NCBI RefSeq assembly: GCF_000003815.2
Contig: NC_049990.1
Location: 13,975,489-14,025,491, forward strand
Direction of reading: 5' to 3'
Origin: Branchiostoma floridae
Lineage: Eukaryota; Chordata; Leptocardii; Amphioxiformes; Branchiostomatidae
Length of the DNA: 50,003 nucleotides
Shown here: positions 13,601-21,593 of the stretch, piece after piece
How the letters are laid out: every line of letters begins with the position of its first letter
How positions within the stretch are numbered: the stretch's first letter is position 1
Made by a program: the position numbers and the translations under genes
The notes under the pieces: generated by a model
Told to the model about the DNA's origin: nothing
What the model saw: only the letters and a program-made list of their open reading frames with translations
Database searches by the model: none

Positions 13601-16600
13601 TTCATATTCCCGCTACAGTATACTGTTTTCCTACACACAAAGACACACGAAAAAGCTACTACAAATATAACTTTCTTGGTGATGGTAATTCAGATGTGCC
13701 CTTACGTACCTCGTTGCCATGCTTCTGAAGGAACTCTATCTCCTGTTGGGTGAAGGTGGTCATCGAGATGGACTTGACTCTGTGTGGCGGGTTTATACCA
13801 CGTCTGGCAAGGGGGGACAAAGATAAATTCCTATTAGATTCCATACCGTACAGTACATATACAATACAACACAGACTATTACATTAGACAGTCAAAGTTC
13901 GTTGGACATTTACAAAAAATGGTATCACACAACGTATACTGTTGTGCGCCAGGTTGTGCACAATGAAGCCAGTCATTAAATTATTGTTTTGATATAGAAT
14001 GTATAGCATATGTTAGAAAAAAAAAAAGTGTCCTGATGCACTGTTATGTTCTCCCAGATACTACTAGTACTAGGGAAAACAATGTAATATTGTTTTTGCT
14101 GGTGTCAAGGCTTGAAGTACACATTTCCGTCAACATGTGAGCAAAAAGTTACTTGCACCTGCAGAAGAAAATTACTTGCTATTTGAAGTAGTGGAACCCT
14201 GTACATATCTCGTCTTCTGAAAACTTCAAATGTACGTTAACATTGTAAGGGGATAGATGAAAACCACATGTTTGGATTCATTTTCCCATAATTTTATTGT
14301 TGGTTTTAAATTGTACAAACATTTTCATAAAGAGGTAAATTTAGGCTTACTTAAAGACGATCTAATGTCTTCAACTGAATAAGACTCAGAGTCAGAGATT
14401 TCTTCCACACGCTTCGTCCATTAACGGACATAAACGGTAGGCCGGGAGACATAACGAAATGGTACAAAATACAAAGCCTATAAAAAAATGCCTACAAAAC
14501 GTCAAAAACAGCCAGAGCCGAACCTCTGCTTGGAGAGTAGCTGGCATGTACACAGGGTACACAAATTGTAATAAGTATGGTCCACTCACACCAGGAAGGA
14601 CCTCTGCTCTTTTTGATTGTGTGGTGTGCACAGCCGTGTTTGAGTCAGCCTGAAATTTTTTTCTGTCCGTTGGATATTCAATGGAAATCCCGTCGATTGC
14701 GGAAGGCGCTATGATCCTATTCCTGAGGGATCCGGGAAAATGTTGGAAATCTGGACCCTCTGAAACACTGTGTCGATCACAGAGGACAGAATGGGCAACA
14801 TTTGGCTGTCCCTAGCTGCAAAATTACGTCATGGATGGAAGGATGGACGCTGGCTAGTATCCTGGTGTGTGGTGGGTTCTTTTAAGTCTTACATGCTGGA
14901 GGTGTGGCCCTTGACAAGAATGGGACCTCCATTTAAACCACCTATCTGAGGGACAGCCCTAGCAGAAGAAAGGTGCTCATTCTTTACCTGAGAGAAGTGA
15001 GGAAAGTCGTGTTAAGTGCCTTTCCCAAGGACACAAGAATCAGTGACACAGCAGGTTTCGAACCTGGGACCTCTTGGGCCTGAGCCCACACCACACAATC
15101 TCACACACTCTTACAATACCTCCAGACTCCGGCTACGAGTCATTTCAGCACCATGTTTCGGCCTCCTAACTAGTCAGTTTTTTTCTAGGGGCAAAATTAA
15201 GTTTCAGTTAAGGTCTCATTGATAAGTTTCTTCTTCCCATAGACTTCTATGTTATTATTCGTCGTTTACATGGGCACGTTCATAATAAAGCTCCGTGAAA
15301 TTTTAGCAAATTTTTTCATTCTATGTTGAACACATTTACCCTATATCGTGGGAAAAAATTGTCTAATCTATACATAGATTCTTTTTTTATAGCTATTACA
15401 AACTATGATTAGTCGATCCCCACAAAAAGCACATTTTTTTTAGGGTACAACTGCACCACTATGTGTACCTCCGACCTAGCGCGCGGCTGCAAAACTTTAC
15501 CTGCTAATTTCTTCAGTTACAAACAAGCTTTCAACAATCTAACTTTTGAGATCAGTTCCGCTGGCTAAAACTGTAGTAAAAGGGAATTTCTCACCGCTAA
15601 AAGTAAAAACATGCGTACATGCAACCGTTTATTTTTTGGCTCGAATCTCTTTTAGGGTACCGGCTCGGAGTATTACATCAATGAGACCTTATAATGTTAT
15701 ATATGTTATACTAGCTGTAAAATGTAATCTTTCTTGAAAGTTGTAACTTGTATATTTTGTTGTGCTTTTCTGTTTTTGTGTTTACTACTGACCTGTTGTG
15801 TTAACTAAAGAGTGTATTTAATTTTTCATGTCATACCTGGGCCGCGAAAACGTTTGATACAGGTGTTCTGGACCGTGTGATAACTTTCCGTATCACACGG
15901 GTTCTAAGTTGTATCAAATGAGCTTCCTTCCAGTAAATTGAACTTCATATTTCAAACAGACTGAATACAGCAAGGTTGAAAATTCGAATACCGGATTCGG
16001 ACGTCAGAATTGCTGTTGTTACAATCTTTTGTTCAAGGACACAACGTTTTCTCAACTTCTGGTACATTTCACATCAACATATGTGTTTTCTCAGGTGGGT
16101 ATGTCAGAAATAAAATACAACACGGTGTATTCCGCATCATCCTCGGTCCCAGCCCTCCCGCGGGTCGGATCACACTCCGGGTGATCCGACCCGTGGTCAG
16201 GCTTGTACCTCGGGTGATACAGAATACACAGTGTTGTCATCTATATATATACCTTCGTCATAGGACATTTTATATAAAAATCATTAAAACCCAGTACATG
16301 GACCAGTGCAGGATAGGTGCAGGCAGACATCAGAAATACCCACATACAGATCCAAAACCTGCAGTAACCTGCATATGGATAACGGAGGTGATATTTCGAG
16401 CCCTGCCAAAGCGCTGCGGATTACACCGCATGATCTCACAAACTCTTACAATACCTTTATAACAATACTTCCATTTTTATGGAAGTAATCAAACTATGGC
16501 TATGAGTATGACTTATAAGGCATGTCAGCACCATGTTTAGATCTCTGTCACTACTAGTACTAGTCTGTTTTATTTCTTGGGGCGAAGTTTCTGTTATATA

Positions 16601-17531
16601 CATGTTAGAAATTCTAAAAAATGTAATCTTTCTTGAATTAAAAGTTGTATATTTTGTTATGTTAACTACAGAGTGTATATAGTTTTCTATGTGTATTTTT
16701 AGGTGGCATGTCATACTATTTTGCATATGACTTATTATAAGTTAATGAACAAAAAAAACAAGTCCTTGGCAGACAGAATCTGTGCACATGTTAATGAAAA
16801 CAATCTGATGTCCCTGGCAGTTAGGGTTAGCAAGGAGGTTATATTCACAACCTCCTTGGGGTTAGTTTATTGTTGGTTAATTAGTTAATTAATCACCATT
16901 GTTAACTGGTGATGGGACTACATATAGCAGGTGTAACACTAACAGAAACATAACTTCATTGCAGGAATCATACTAAAAAAAACTCATCAAACAATAACCT
17001 ATTGATATTGATATAATGTTACCTGTACAATGTGTACAGGTGTTACCTTTTTAAAGTTTTAGTCCAGCATTTTAACACGAGGAACATCATTATCATTCAA
17101 CAGGAAATAATAAAATAAAAAACATGCGCATGCCTGACTATAGTATAGAATTGCGCCATGATGTAAACAAACTGGCCCCAAATTCTGACCAAACAAAGAC
17201 TTGAAGAGACTCCCGGCAGTGTTAAGAAGAAGATGATAGTATAGTACGCATGATTTTTATGGGTGGAGTTATTGGGCAGTCCGGATTTCACAGGGTCGAC
17301 CCACGGAAGAAAGTCACAAGCTGAAAAAAAATGGTCGAGAATTTCCCGTAAAGAAAGAACGTTCACTTACAATATTCCACTACAGGATGTACATACGAAT
17401 GATCCTATGGTTGTGTTGACGTATGTAGGTCCCTTCTGGTCGCAGTCGAAACATTTCTTGTTGTACGGCAGCGCCGCCAACTCACGTATCTGCTTCAGAT
17501 TTTTCTCCTCCTGCTTACGTCTGGACGCCAT
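4635..17531 (-). CDS. AGFG1: Arf-GAP domain and FG-repeat protein (AGFG/HRB), whole gene span
   Basis: The gene encodes an adaptor with an N-terminal Arf-GAP zinc finger and a long FG/NPF-rich tail. Family members act in clathrin-mediated trafficking through NPF motifs that bind EH-domain proteins. Coding exons, 5' to 3', are 17371-17531, 13710-13803, 12646-12897, 11901-12084, 11298-11420, 10577-10736, 9309-9398, about 7869-7983 (cut by a gap), 7179-7316, 5851-6171, 5260-5408 and 4635-4676. All have AG/GT borders and compatible phases. The finger is C27-x2-C30-x16-C47-x2-C50 followed by R55, the Arf-GAP arginine in the CX4R position. The protein is about 610 residues plus the gap (human AGFG1 is 562). 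It ends in NPFL like the human protein. Four NPF motifs are visible. The call is very secure; only exon 8 is uncertain. Confidence 0.95.
4839..5020. repeat. Short MITE with TTAATTGCACA-type inverted ends
   Basis: The left end ACAGTAGAAGCCAATCAATT and the reverse complement of the right end, ACAGTAAAACTGTTTAATTG, match imperfectly, both continuing into GCACA. The element is 182 bp with no coding capacity and lies in the last AGFG intron. Confidence 0.55.
5260..5408 (-). CDS. AGFG1: AGFG coding exon 11
   Basis: The exon encodes GGGFGGAGMPGMSGG, a PQGGAMPQGGA near-duplication, a six-glutamine run and KQAAGNPFM. Human AGFG1 has SSNPFMTGAP at this place. The acceptor is TTGTTCTTAG; the donor ATG/GTGAGT leaves phase 0. 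Confidence 0.92.
5851..6171 (-). CDS. AGFG1: AGFG coding exon 10 (FG-repeat exon)
   Basis: A 321-nt exon with repeated FG dipeptides: GGFGQQAQ, TSFGSFGG, SSAGFGVP, TGFGGSQ and AGFGPA. It ends in a Q/G-rich part (QPQPQAQMAYGGQQQMNPY). The acceptor is CTCCATGCAG and the donor G/GTAAGG. High GC relative to the flanking introns supports coding. Confidence 0.9.
6211..6513. repeat. MITE-like repeat with TACTGTAATTC ends, interrupted by gap
   Basis: The left end ATACTGTAATTCCTG and right end (reverse complement AGTACTGTAATTCACC) are inverted. The interior has 'CACGGTGA..GTGAACTT' modules that also occur at 13463-13620. A 100-N gap lies inside it, which suggests the gap was caused by repeat collapse. 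It is intronic in AGFG. Confidence 0.5.
6241..6340. other. Assembly gap (100 N)
   Basis: Exactly 100 N, a conventional placeholder of unknown true size. The flanking exons 9 and 10 of AGFG join in frame across it, so no coding exon needs to be missing here. Confidence 0.95.
6541..6810. repeat. GGTGCAC-rich inverted-repeat element
   Basis: The short ends GCTCGAAAT and (inverted) GCTCAAAAT enclose many copies of TGGGTGCAC on both strands. It looks like a non-autonomous mobile element and has no ORF. Confidence 0.5.
7179..7316 (-). CDS. AGFG1: AGFG coding exon 9 (two NPF motifs)
   Basis: The exon encodes AANPFLSSAAPSS and GTNPFFGGGGGG, giving two NPF motifs, then QPNGTFGAQPQTNMG. The acceptor follows a C-rich tract (CCCCCAG) and the donor is G/GTAAGT. 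It leaves one base (G) that completes glycine with exon 10. Human AGFG1 has the equivalent STNPFV/STNPFQ pair. Confidence 0.88.
7769..7868. other. Assembly gap (100 N)
   Basis: A placeholder gap that removes the 3' part and donor of probable AGFG exon 8. Confidence 0.95.
7869..7983 (-). CDS. AGFG1: AGFG probable coding exon 8, 3' part lost in assembly gap
   Basis: An open frame runs from an ACTCTTGTAG acceptor into the N run. It encodes a Gly/Ser/Thr-rich segment with LDWGPGGGSTGQSTL and ends TSSMART at the gap. Its entry phase (one base, after two carried over from exon 7) fits exon 7 exactly. Its donor must lie inside 7769-7868. To restore frame into exon 9 the full exon length must be 2 modulo 3. 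It has no close match to human AGFG1 that I recognise, so it could be lineage-specific sequence or a chance frame. Confidence 0.5.
8799..9193. mobile_element. Non-autonomous DNA element with TAGGCCACA inverted ends
   Basis: Ends TAGGCCACAACAATTTTATT and (inverted) TAGGCCACACCAATTTTATT differ at one of 20 positions. The element is 395 bp with A/T runs inside and no transposase. It is intronic in AGFG. Confidence 0.65.
9309..9398 (-). CDS. AGFG1: AGFG coding exon 7
   Basis: The exon is 90 nt and encodes LGSGTPNFGATFSGQ through SRPSNPY, an FG-type segment. The acceptor is CACACCATTAG and the donor AA/GTATGT. It leaves two bases. Direct joining to the exon at 7179-7316 would shift the frame, so another exon is required between them. 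Confidence 0.8.
9654..9774. mobile_element. 121-bp MITE with CAGGGTTCTCC ends and AATTA duplication
   Basis: It starts CAGGGTTCTCCTCAG and ends with CTGGGGAGAACCCTG. Both flanks carry AATTA (9649-9653 and 9775-9779), a plausible 5-bp target duplication. It is intronic in AGFG. Confidence 0.65.
10577..10736 (-). CDS. AGFG1: AGFG coding exon 6
   Basis: The exon contains GDFGAFTSS and the family hallmark SDKYAALADLFS (human DKYAALANLDNIFS). The acceptor is CACACCAG and the donor AAG/GTGTGG. It leaves two bases (AG), completing serine with exon 7. Confidence 0.9.
11298..11420 (-). CDS. AGFG1: AGFG coding exon 5
   Basis: A Gly/Ala/Pro-rich exon with GGFANFDQAFSS, matching the human ANFANFDAFGQ-type motifs. 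The acceptor is GTTATCAG and the donor GTATGT. It enters and leaves with one base carried over, consistent with both neighbours. Confidence 0.87.
11487..11514. repeat. Perfect 28-bp palindrome
   Basis: CCTGTCTATAGTGG is followed directly by its exact reverse complement. The flank CAGTCAAA resembles a MITE end, so this may be a collapsed element. It is intronic in AGFG. Confidence 0.7.
11901..12084 (-). CDS. AGFG1: AGFG coding exon 4
   Basis: The exon starts SSPAISRPQSSQ and contains KKSATMDLLGDLGGDPFATA, matching human KKQFDLLSDLGSDIFAA. It enters in phase 0 after a CCACCCCCAG acceptor and leaves one base (G) at GTACTG. Confidence 0.9.
12160..12432 (+). repeat. tRNA-derived SINE copy, plus strand
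   Basis: A tRNA-like head (TGGTGCAATGGTCTTGTAGG, then TCGGTAGGTCATGAGTGCTA) is followed by a body containing GTGTGGCCCAGGGCTACTG and GCCATCAGGTGCAGG. The B box is degraded (GTCATGAGTGC in place of GGTTCGA). It is intronic in AGFG. Confidence 0.65.
12646..12897 (-). CDS. AGFG1: AGFG coding exon 3 (end of Arf-GAP domain, linker)
   Basis: The exon is 252 nt, exactly 84 codons. The acceptor CTTCTCCAG before TACTGC gives YCRKVWLGLYDSRSQ, which aligns with human VCKQIWLGLFDDRSS. An alternative AG seven bases further on would break the phase. It contains VKDFMINKYEKRRWYVSPSE and then a Pro/Ser/Thr linker with KPLKTLLGD (human KPLKSLLGD). The donor is CAG/GTAAGG. Confidence 0.93.
13135..13450 (-). 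repeat. Dispersed modular repeat A, minus orientation
   Basis: Read on the minus strand it has the same modules as 24016-24926 and 33550-34965: TACGGTACTGCAGCGGAACTT, then a 'GTCAGACTTTGAAAGGGGAT' region and a 'TCATGCAAAT'-like AT-rich tail. It lacks coding potential. Intronic in AGFG. Confidence 0.6.
13463..13620. repeat. MITE-like repeat with TACTGTAAATGCAG end
   Basis: TATACTGTA at one end and TACAGTATA at the other bracket modules 'TTTCACGGTTTTCCCGGTGA' and 'AATTAAACCCACCGCGAAAA'. It is related to 6211-6513. Confidence 0.5.
13710..13803 (-). CDS. AGFG1: AGFG coding exon 2 (Arf-GAP domain)
   Basis: The exon encodes RGINPPHRVKSISMTTFTQQ through HGNE, nearly identical to human AGFG1 (RGLNPPHRVKSISMTTFT). 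It enters with one base that completes the leucine codon from exon 1, and ends at GAG before a GTACGT donor (phase 0). Confidence 0.95.
13861..14740. other. AGFG intron 1, unannotated part
   Basis: AT-rich sequence with no ORF that looks coding, no clear repeat ends and no splice-bordered exon in phase with exons 1 and 2, which join directly. Confidence 0.5.
14850..15112 (-). repeat. tRNA-derived SINE copy, minus strand
   Basis: On the minus strand it contains an intact B box GGTTCGAAACC, then 'CCTTGGGAAAGGCACTTAAC' and a tail with 'AAAAGAACCCACCACACACC'. This is the best-preserved B box of the SINEs in the window. Confidence 0.7.
15209..15691. mobile_element. 483-bp non-autonomous element with perfect 15-bp inverted ends, TA target
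   Basis: The ends TAAGGTCTCATTGAT are exact inverted copies. A diverged duplicate of the flanks at 16425-16715 lacks the element, providing an empty-site comparison. The TA at each edge is shared by the target, so the duplication is TA as in Tc1/mariner-type elements. No transposase is present. Confidence 0.7.
15853..15918. repeat. Hairpin-forming inverted repeat
   Basis: TTTGATAC and CCGTGTGATA are mirrored by TATCACACGG and GTATCAAA about a six-base loop. Confidence 0.6.
16112..16240. repeat. Long imperfect palindrome with GC-rich core
   Basis: The core CGGGTCGGATCACACTCCGG is mirrored by GTGATCCGACCCGTG. The outer arms (CACGGTGTATTCCGCATCAT and its imperfect complement) extend it to about 130 bp. 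This is probably a foldback MITE. Confidence 0.6.
16425..16715. repeat. Diverged second copy of 15095-15840 sequence without the insertion
   Basis: It shares ordered blocks with 15095-15840: TCTTACAATACCT, CAGCACCATGTTT, AAAATGTAATCTTTCTTGAA, TTGTATATTTTGTT and GAGTGTAT. The 483-bp inverted-end element is absent here. Confidence 0.6.
17371..17531 (-). CDS. AGFG1: AGFG coding exon 1 (start, Arf-GAP zinc finger)
   Basis: The exon opens with MASRRKQEEKNLKQIRELAA and carries all four zinc ligands (CFDC and CTSC). The start codon is in the context CCAAGATGGCGTCC, and the next residues align with human AGFG1. It ends after CSGI plus two bases (TT) at a GTAAGTG donor. Those bases complete a leucine codon with the first base of exon 2, giving CSGILRGINPP. 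Confidence 0.95.
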
Positions 17532-17620
17532 CTTGGATTTTTTCCCCAGTCACGAGCGCCTCCGGAAATGCACGAAGCTACGCCCTCGTCTTTCGGGTAT
17601 TTCCGGTCAGTGTCTACAGG
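17505..17620 (-). promoter_or_regulatory. AGFG promoter/start region with TISU-like and ETS motifs
   Basis: The start codon lies within CAAGATGGCGTC, one mismatch from the TISU/YY1 consensus SAASATGGCGGC. TISU elements are known to direct initiation on mRNAs with very short 5' UTRs. Two ETS-type CCGGAAAT motifs lie just upstream, one on each strand, near 17563-17571 and 17599-17606. No TATA box is seen. This fits a housekeeping promoter; the transcription start has not been shown. Confidence 0.45.
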
Positions 17621-17782
17621 GTCTAAATGTAGGTACTCTGCAGAGAACGTGACTGTTCTAGATCTGGGTGCAAAAAAACTCCACAGACAAATTAACCTTT
17701 ATCGGTGCGTGAACATATATCTTTCATTTTCAACAACAGGGTATTCAAGAATATCAAGTCGGCGACGGTGTTTTTAAACGGC

Positions 17783-17785
<3 letters not shown>

Positions 17786-17837
<52 letters not shown>
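17786..17837. repeat. (TA)n microsatellite
   Basis: About 26 TA units without interruption, upstream of the AGFG promoter region. Confidence 0.95.
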
Positions 17838-17840
<3 letters not shown>

Positions 17841-18859
17841 ATTTTGTTTTACAATTCAGTAAACAATGGTCCGTCGACATGATGGCCTAAATATCTCTAT
17901 TTCAAAAGTAGTTTGAACCTCGACCTCGACTCACTCATGCAACGGCACTTCAGTACTAACTTCTATTTAATTGTTTAGTAATACTTTTTTGCGCCTCCTA
18001 AGGTCAGAAGATTAGTAGATATCATTGCAATCCATCCCAAGGTTCTGTAAATACTCCGCCGGACACCGCGCGCACACGCAAACAATGAAAGCTATACCTC
18101 CATTTTCCATGGAGGTAATAACACATCTATATACCGTTAACATTGCTTTATTTTACCGTTAAGCGATGTATCAGGCCCCCGGGCCTGCACAGACCCGCAT
18201 TAAAATGCATTACAAGAGTGGCTTAGGAAAACTGCAATATGCTTTGCGCCAACCAACCTGCCGGTGAAAAACATTCTGCGTCTTCATCGCTTTGAAACCT
18301 AACGTCACTGTGCTTACCATATGTAACGTTATACAAACTGCTTAGAATGTTCTATAGAGTAAGAATATAAATTTCTGTAAATTCGGATAATGTCAAGGGT
18401 GTCTGTGTTTCCTGTTTGTCCCTTTCCACAAATTCAAAGGGGGGAAAAGTGACCAGTCAGAGATACAAAAAAGTAAGACTTTGTCATTTTCAGCGACATA
18501 AACAACTACTGGGTTCATGATCAGCGTGTGCGGGCAACTGACCCGATTAGAAATTTAAAGAAGTGTGACAAGTTTTCGTCTTGAGCGAAAAGTACATGTA
18601 TAGCCTCTGTTTTAGTATCCCCATATTCATGTATCAAAAGCGTCACCTAGCAATGCTTACTAGAACTACAATACTTCTCGAGCTCGTTATGTTCGTCGTC
18701 CTATTGAAAAGCACTTCACTGTCCACGTTCAGAATTTTAGAAATAAACTACACACCTTGTTGCTTTTGATTTATGTTGCATGCTCTTTTTGAAGATCCTT
18801 CACTTATGTCAGCTACCCAACTAGCCCTTTGCTTGTCACATCTAAATAAATAGATAAAA
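17838..18859. other. Intergenic stretch, little recognisable
   Basis: There is no credible exon. The only notable structure is a palindrome TACCTCCATTTTCCATGGAG ending GTA at 18095-18117, the end of a MITE family also seen near 16470 and 27980. Confidence 0.5.
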
Positions 18860-18868
18860 CATTTCAGG

Positions 18869-19104
18869 TAGCCTCTACAAGGCTATGGTAGTGGATCGGT
18901 GGTCTAATTATAGAAATTGGACAAATAGTGTCAATAGTACGCTAAGGGAGTCGGCCGCCCAGAAAAAACATTATCCTCACCACGATGATAATGAGGATAA
19001 TGTTTTCTTCTGGCCGCCGACTCCCCTAGCGTACTACTAGTATCCATTTTATTTGTCCAATTTCTACAATTAGACCACCGATCCACGTAGCCTGGTAGAG
19101 GCTA
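18869..19104. mobile_element. 236-bp foldback element with 9-bp target duplication (Mutator-like)
   Basis: The arms TAGCCTCTACAAGGCTATGG and (inverted) TAGCCTCTACCAGGCTACG continue inward for roughly 100 bp each. They meet at ATTATCCTCA / TGAGGATAAT. CATTTCAGG is duplicated exactly at 18860-18868 and 19105-19113. Long inverted arms plus a 9-bp duplication is the signature of Mutator-like elements. It is related to 29025-30317 by its TAGCC ends. Confidence 0.75.
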
Positions 19105-19113
19105 CATTTCAGG

Positions 19114-19746
19114 TGATGTCATTAATAATCCAATCTGGTACAAATAAACAATAGTTTTAGATTATCAGGGACTTTTATCTGTGCAGTAGGAAATTGCAGT
19201 TACTGAAAACTGTACGTAACAGGGCTACTACAGGAGGTCATGTACATCAAGACACTCCAGCCTTCACTATTAAAATTGAGATGGGGCCATTATAAACTCC
19301 CTTGTACCTTGATAAATTGCTGGCGTCACGTATCAGTGAAATCAACTGGACCAACGGTTACTCAATTTCAACCTCAAGCGACCAACGTACCCTTGGTGTT
19401 AAATGCAAAAAGAAGTTGATAATCAAATATTTAGATCATGTATTTGTGTATAAAGGTCAGGCATCCACGTAAACAACGTTCGAAGACAATTATATCCCTA
19501 CAATTATATCAGATTCGGAGATTAGTCACGTACAGATGTTACGTACAGATATTTCAAGTACTATCTGCAAAAGAAATGCAGAACCCAGGGCACAGGGTAT
19601 TCAAACGAATTCAAAAAGGGCAAACCACCTAAGGTACAAGTTTACGCGCGCGCACGCGTGTGTGTCTGTATATCTGTGTGTATACATGTAACGTTATGTG
19701 TCTGTCTTACTGTGGAGATATACGGTTGAGAAAATATTGCTAATAG
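19114..19746. other. Intergenic stretch, nothing recognised
   Basis: No exon-like frame or repeat with clear ends. A short CG/TG alternating run (GCGCGCGCACGCGTGTGTG) lies near 19647, capable of forming Z-DNA. Confidence 0.5.
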
Positions 19747-19747
19747 A

Positions 19748-20262
19748 GTAAGTGAGTGAGTGAGTGAGTGAGTGAGTGAGTGAGTGAGTGAGTGAGTTGA
19801 GTGAGTGAGTGAGTGAGTGAGTGAGTGAGTGAGTTGAGTGAGTGAGTGAGTGAGTGAGTGAGTTGAGTGAGTTAGTTGAGTGAGTGAGTGAGTGAGTGAG
19901 TGAGTGAGTGAGTGAGTTGAGTGAGTGAGTGAGTGAGTTGAGTGAGTGAGTGAGTGAGTGAGTGAGTGAGTTGAGTGAGTTAGTTGAGTGAGTGAGTGAG
20001 TTGAGTGAGTGAAAGAGTGAGTGAGTGAGTGAGTGAGTGAGTGCGTGAGTGAGTGAGTTGAGTGAGTGAGTGAGTTAGTTGAGTGAGTGAGTGAGTTGAG
20101 TGACTGAGAGAGTGAGAGAGTGAGTGAGTGAGTGAGTGAGTGAGTGAGTGAGTGAGTGAGTGAGTGAGTGAGTGAGTGAGTGAGTGACTGAGTGACTGAG
20201 TGACTGAGTGACTGAGTGACTGAGTGACTGAGTGACTGAGTGACTGAGTGACTGAGTGACTA
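19748..20262. repeat. 515-bp GTGA tetranucleotide satellite with variant units
   Basis: Mostly (GAGT)n with interspersed GAGTTGAGT and GAGTTAGTTGAGT units. The last ~75 bp switches abruptly to (GAGTGACT)n. Confidence 0.95.
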
Positions 20263-20845
20263 AGGAAAACTAGTATGATTTAATGGGTTTGTTAGTCAGT
20301 ACTTGGGTTGATGGGTGGTTATGTGAATGCGAAAGAAAAATAGCTGAGTTAGTGAATGAATGATAAATGAATGTTTGAGTGATAATAGTAATGTACAAAT
20401 TTCCAAACTTTATTTACATGTATGTTGTAATTTGTTGAACTTTGTATGTATGCAAGAATAGGCATTATGCTTTGTTTCTGCTCACAAAAGTAGACATTGC
20501 TGCCATAGTGTTCAACGTATTTGCCAATGATTAAAAGTTCTGCATTGTGAACAAAAGAGTAAGTGTTGAACCGTATTCGTGCCTGTTGATTGTCAATGAT
20601 TTACAAGAGTTCATGTTAACCTTTGGATCAAAATGGCCGCTGCTTGGTAACTTTTATCACACGAATAGAACGTAAGGTCGCGTCATGTTAAGCTGCAAAA
20701 GTCTGCCTCCAGCGTTTTTTTAAGTCTTCTTAGGAGTTTTGTCCGGCTTTCAATTTTATAGAAAGGGCAACAAGCGATTGACTGTTTACTGCAACTCAGA
20801 GTTTCAATTACTTAGCATCGTCTTGAAACTCAAGCAAGTTTCCAT

Positions 20846-20920
20846 ATGGAGTTTAGTCGTTTGAACAACTCTTACGGCTTATTAGAATCCAGTTTGCTTT
20901 TGGTCAACGTTTGTCTCTTG
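20846..20920 (+). other. Probable 5' exon of the membrane-protein gene with an upstream ORF
   Basis: A strong donor (TTG/GTAAGT) stands at 20921. An ATG at 20846 opens a 25-codon frame (MEFSRLNNSYGLLESS...) that reaches the donor in phase 0. Spliced to the acceptor at 21169, it adds one valine codon and stops at TAA, two bases before the main ATG at 21177. The 5' limit of this exon is not defined. Without transcript data the exon remains a prediction. Confidence 0.4.
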
Positions 20921-21176
20921 GTAAGTAAATAACTAGTGATCTCTAGTTTTAAGAGCTTTGATTAAGTAACCTATCGTAATTTAATATTTGTGGTTTGTAA
21001 TCTGGAGTTTTGTGACATGCCATTTTTTTTTTGTAATGGGCGTCCTGCCGGTGTATCCATAATACTGTGCCCTAGACATACAAGGTAACAACCAATGGGC
21101 CCTTCGACCTGAGAAATACTATGTGACTACGTATACCTTTATACTATTGAAAGACATACAATTTACAGGTTTAATT

Positions 21177-21368
21177 ATGCTTTCTCTTAAGATTGTCGGT
21201 GCAGTCATATTTGGTGTCGTGGCCTGGACAACTGGAAAGCAGCCGGATGATGCCGACTGTCCGCTGACACATCCCTGGGTACTCATCACCGGAGGTTCGC
21301 TTGTCATGTCTGTCGGACTGAAGGGCTGCTGCGGGGTTATCTGTGGGAGCAGGCGGATACTGACTGTG
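21177..21368 (+). CDS. Membrane-protein gene, coding exon 1
   Basis: Begins MLSLKIVGAVIFGVVAWTTG, 64 codons, donor GTG/GTAAGC. The frame is open back to the acceptor TTTACAG at 21168, so this exon could also be internal. ATG 21177 is chosen because the hydrophobic segment starts right after it and the predicted upstream exon does not join in frame. Confidence 0.75.
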
Positions 21369-21561
21369 GTAAGCACAGCTAATACTCTCTCTACTATACA
21401 ACAAGTATACACACACTGAACTGAGCTTAACACACACACACACACACATATGTACACACACACATCTCTCTCTCTCTCTCTTTCTCTCTCTCTTCCTCAC
21501 TCTTCCTCTCTCTCTCTCTCCCTCTCTCTCTTCCCCTCTCTCTCTCTCTCTCTCTCTCTAC

Positions 21562-21593
<32 letters not shown>

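Noticed and set aside
15853-16240. Hairpins considered as microRNA precursors
   Set aside because: They resemble foldback MITE arms with GC-rich, nearly perfect pairing and lie in a nest of mobile elements; no evidence of a bounded precursor.
19748-20262. Tandem array considered as a CRISPR array
   Set aside because: No spacers; it is a simple tetranucleotide satellite in a eukaryotic genome.
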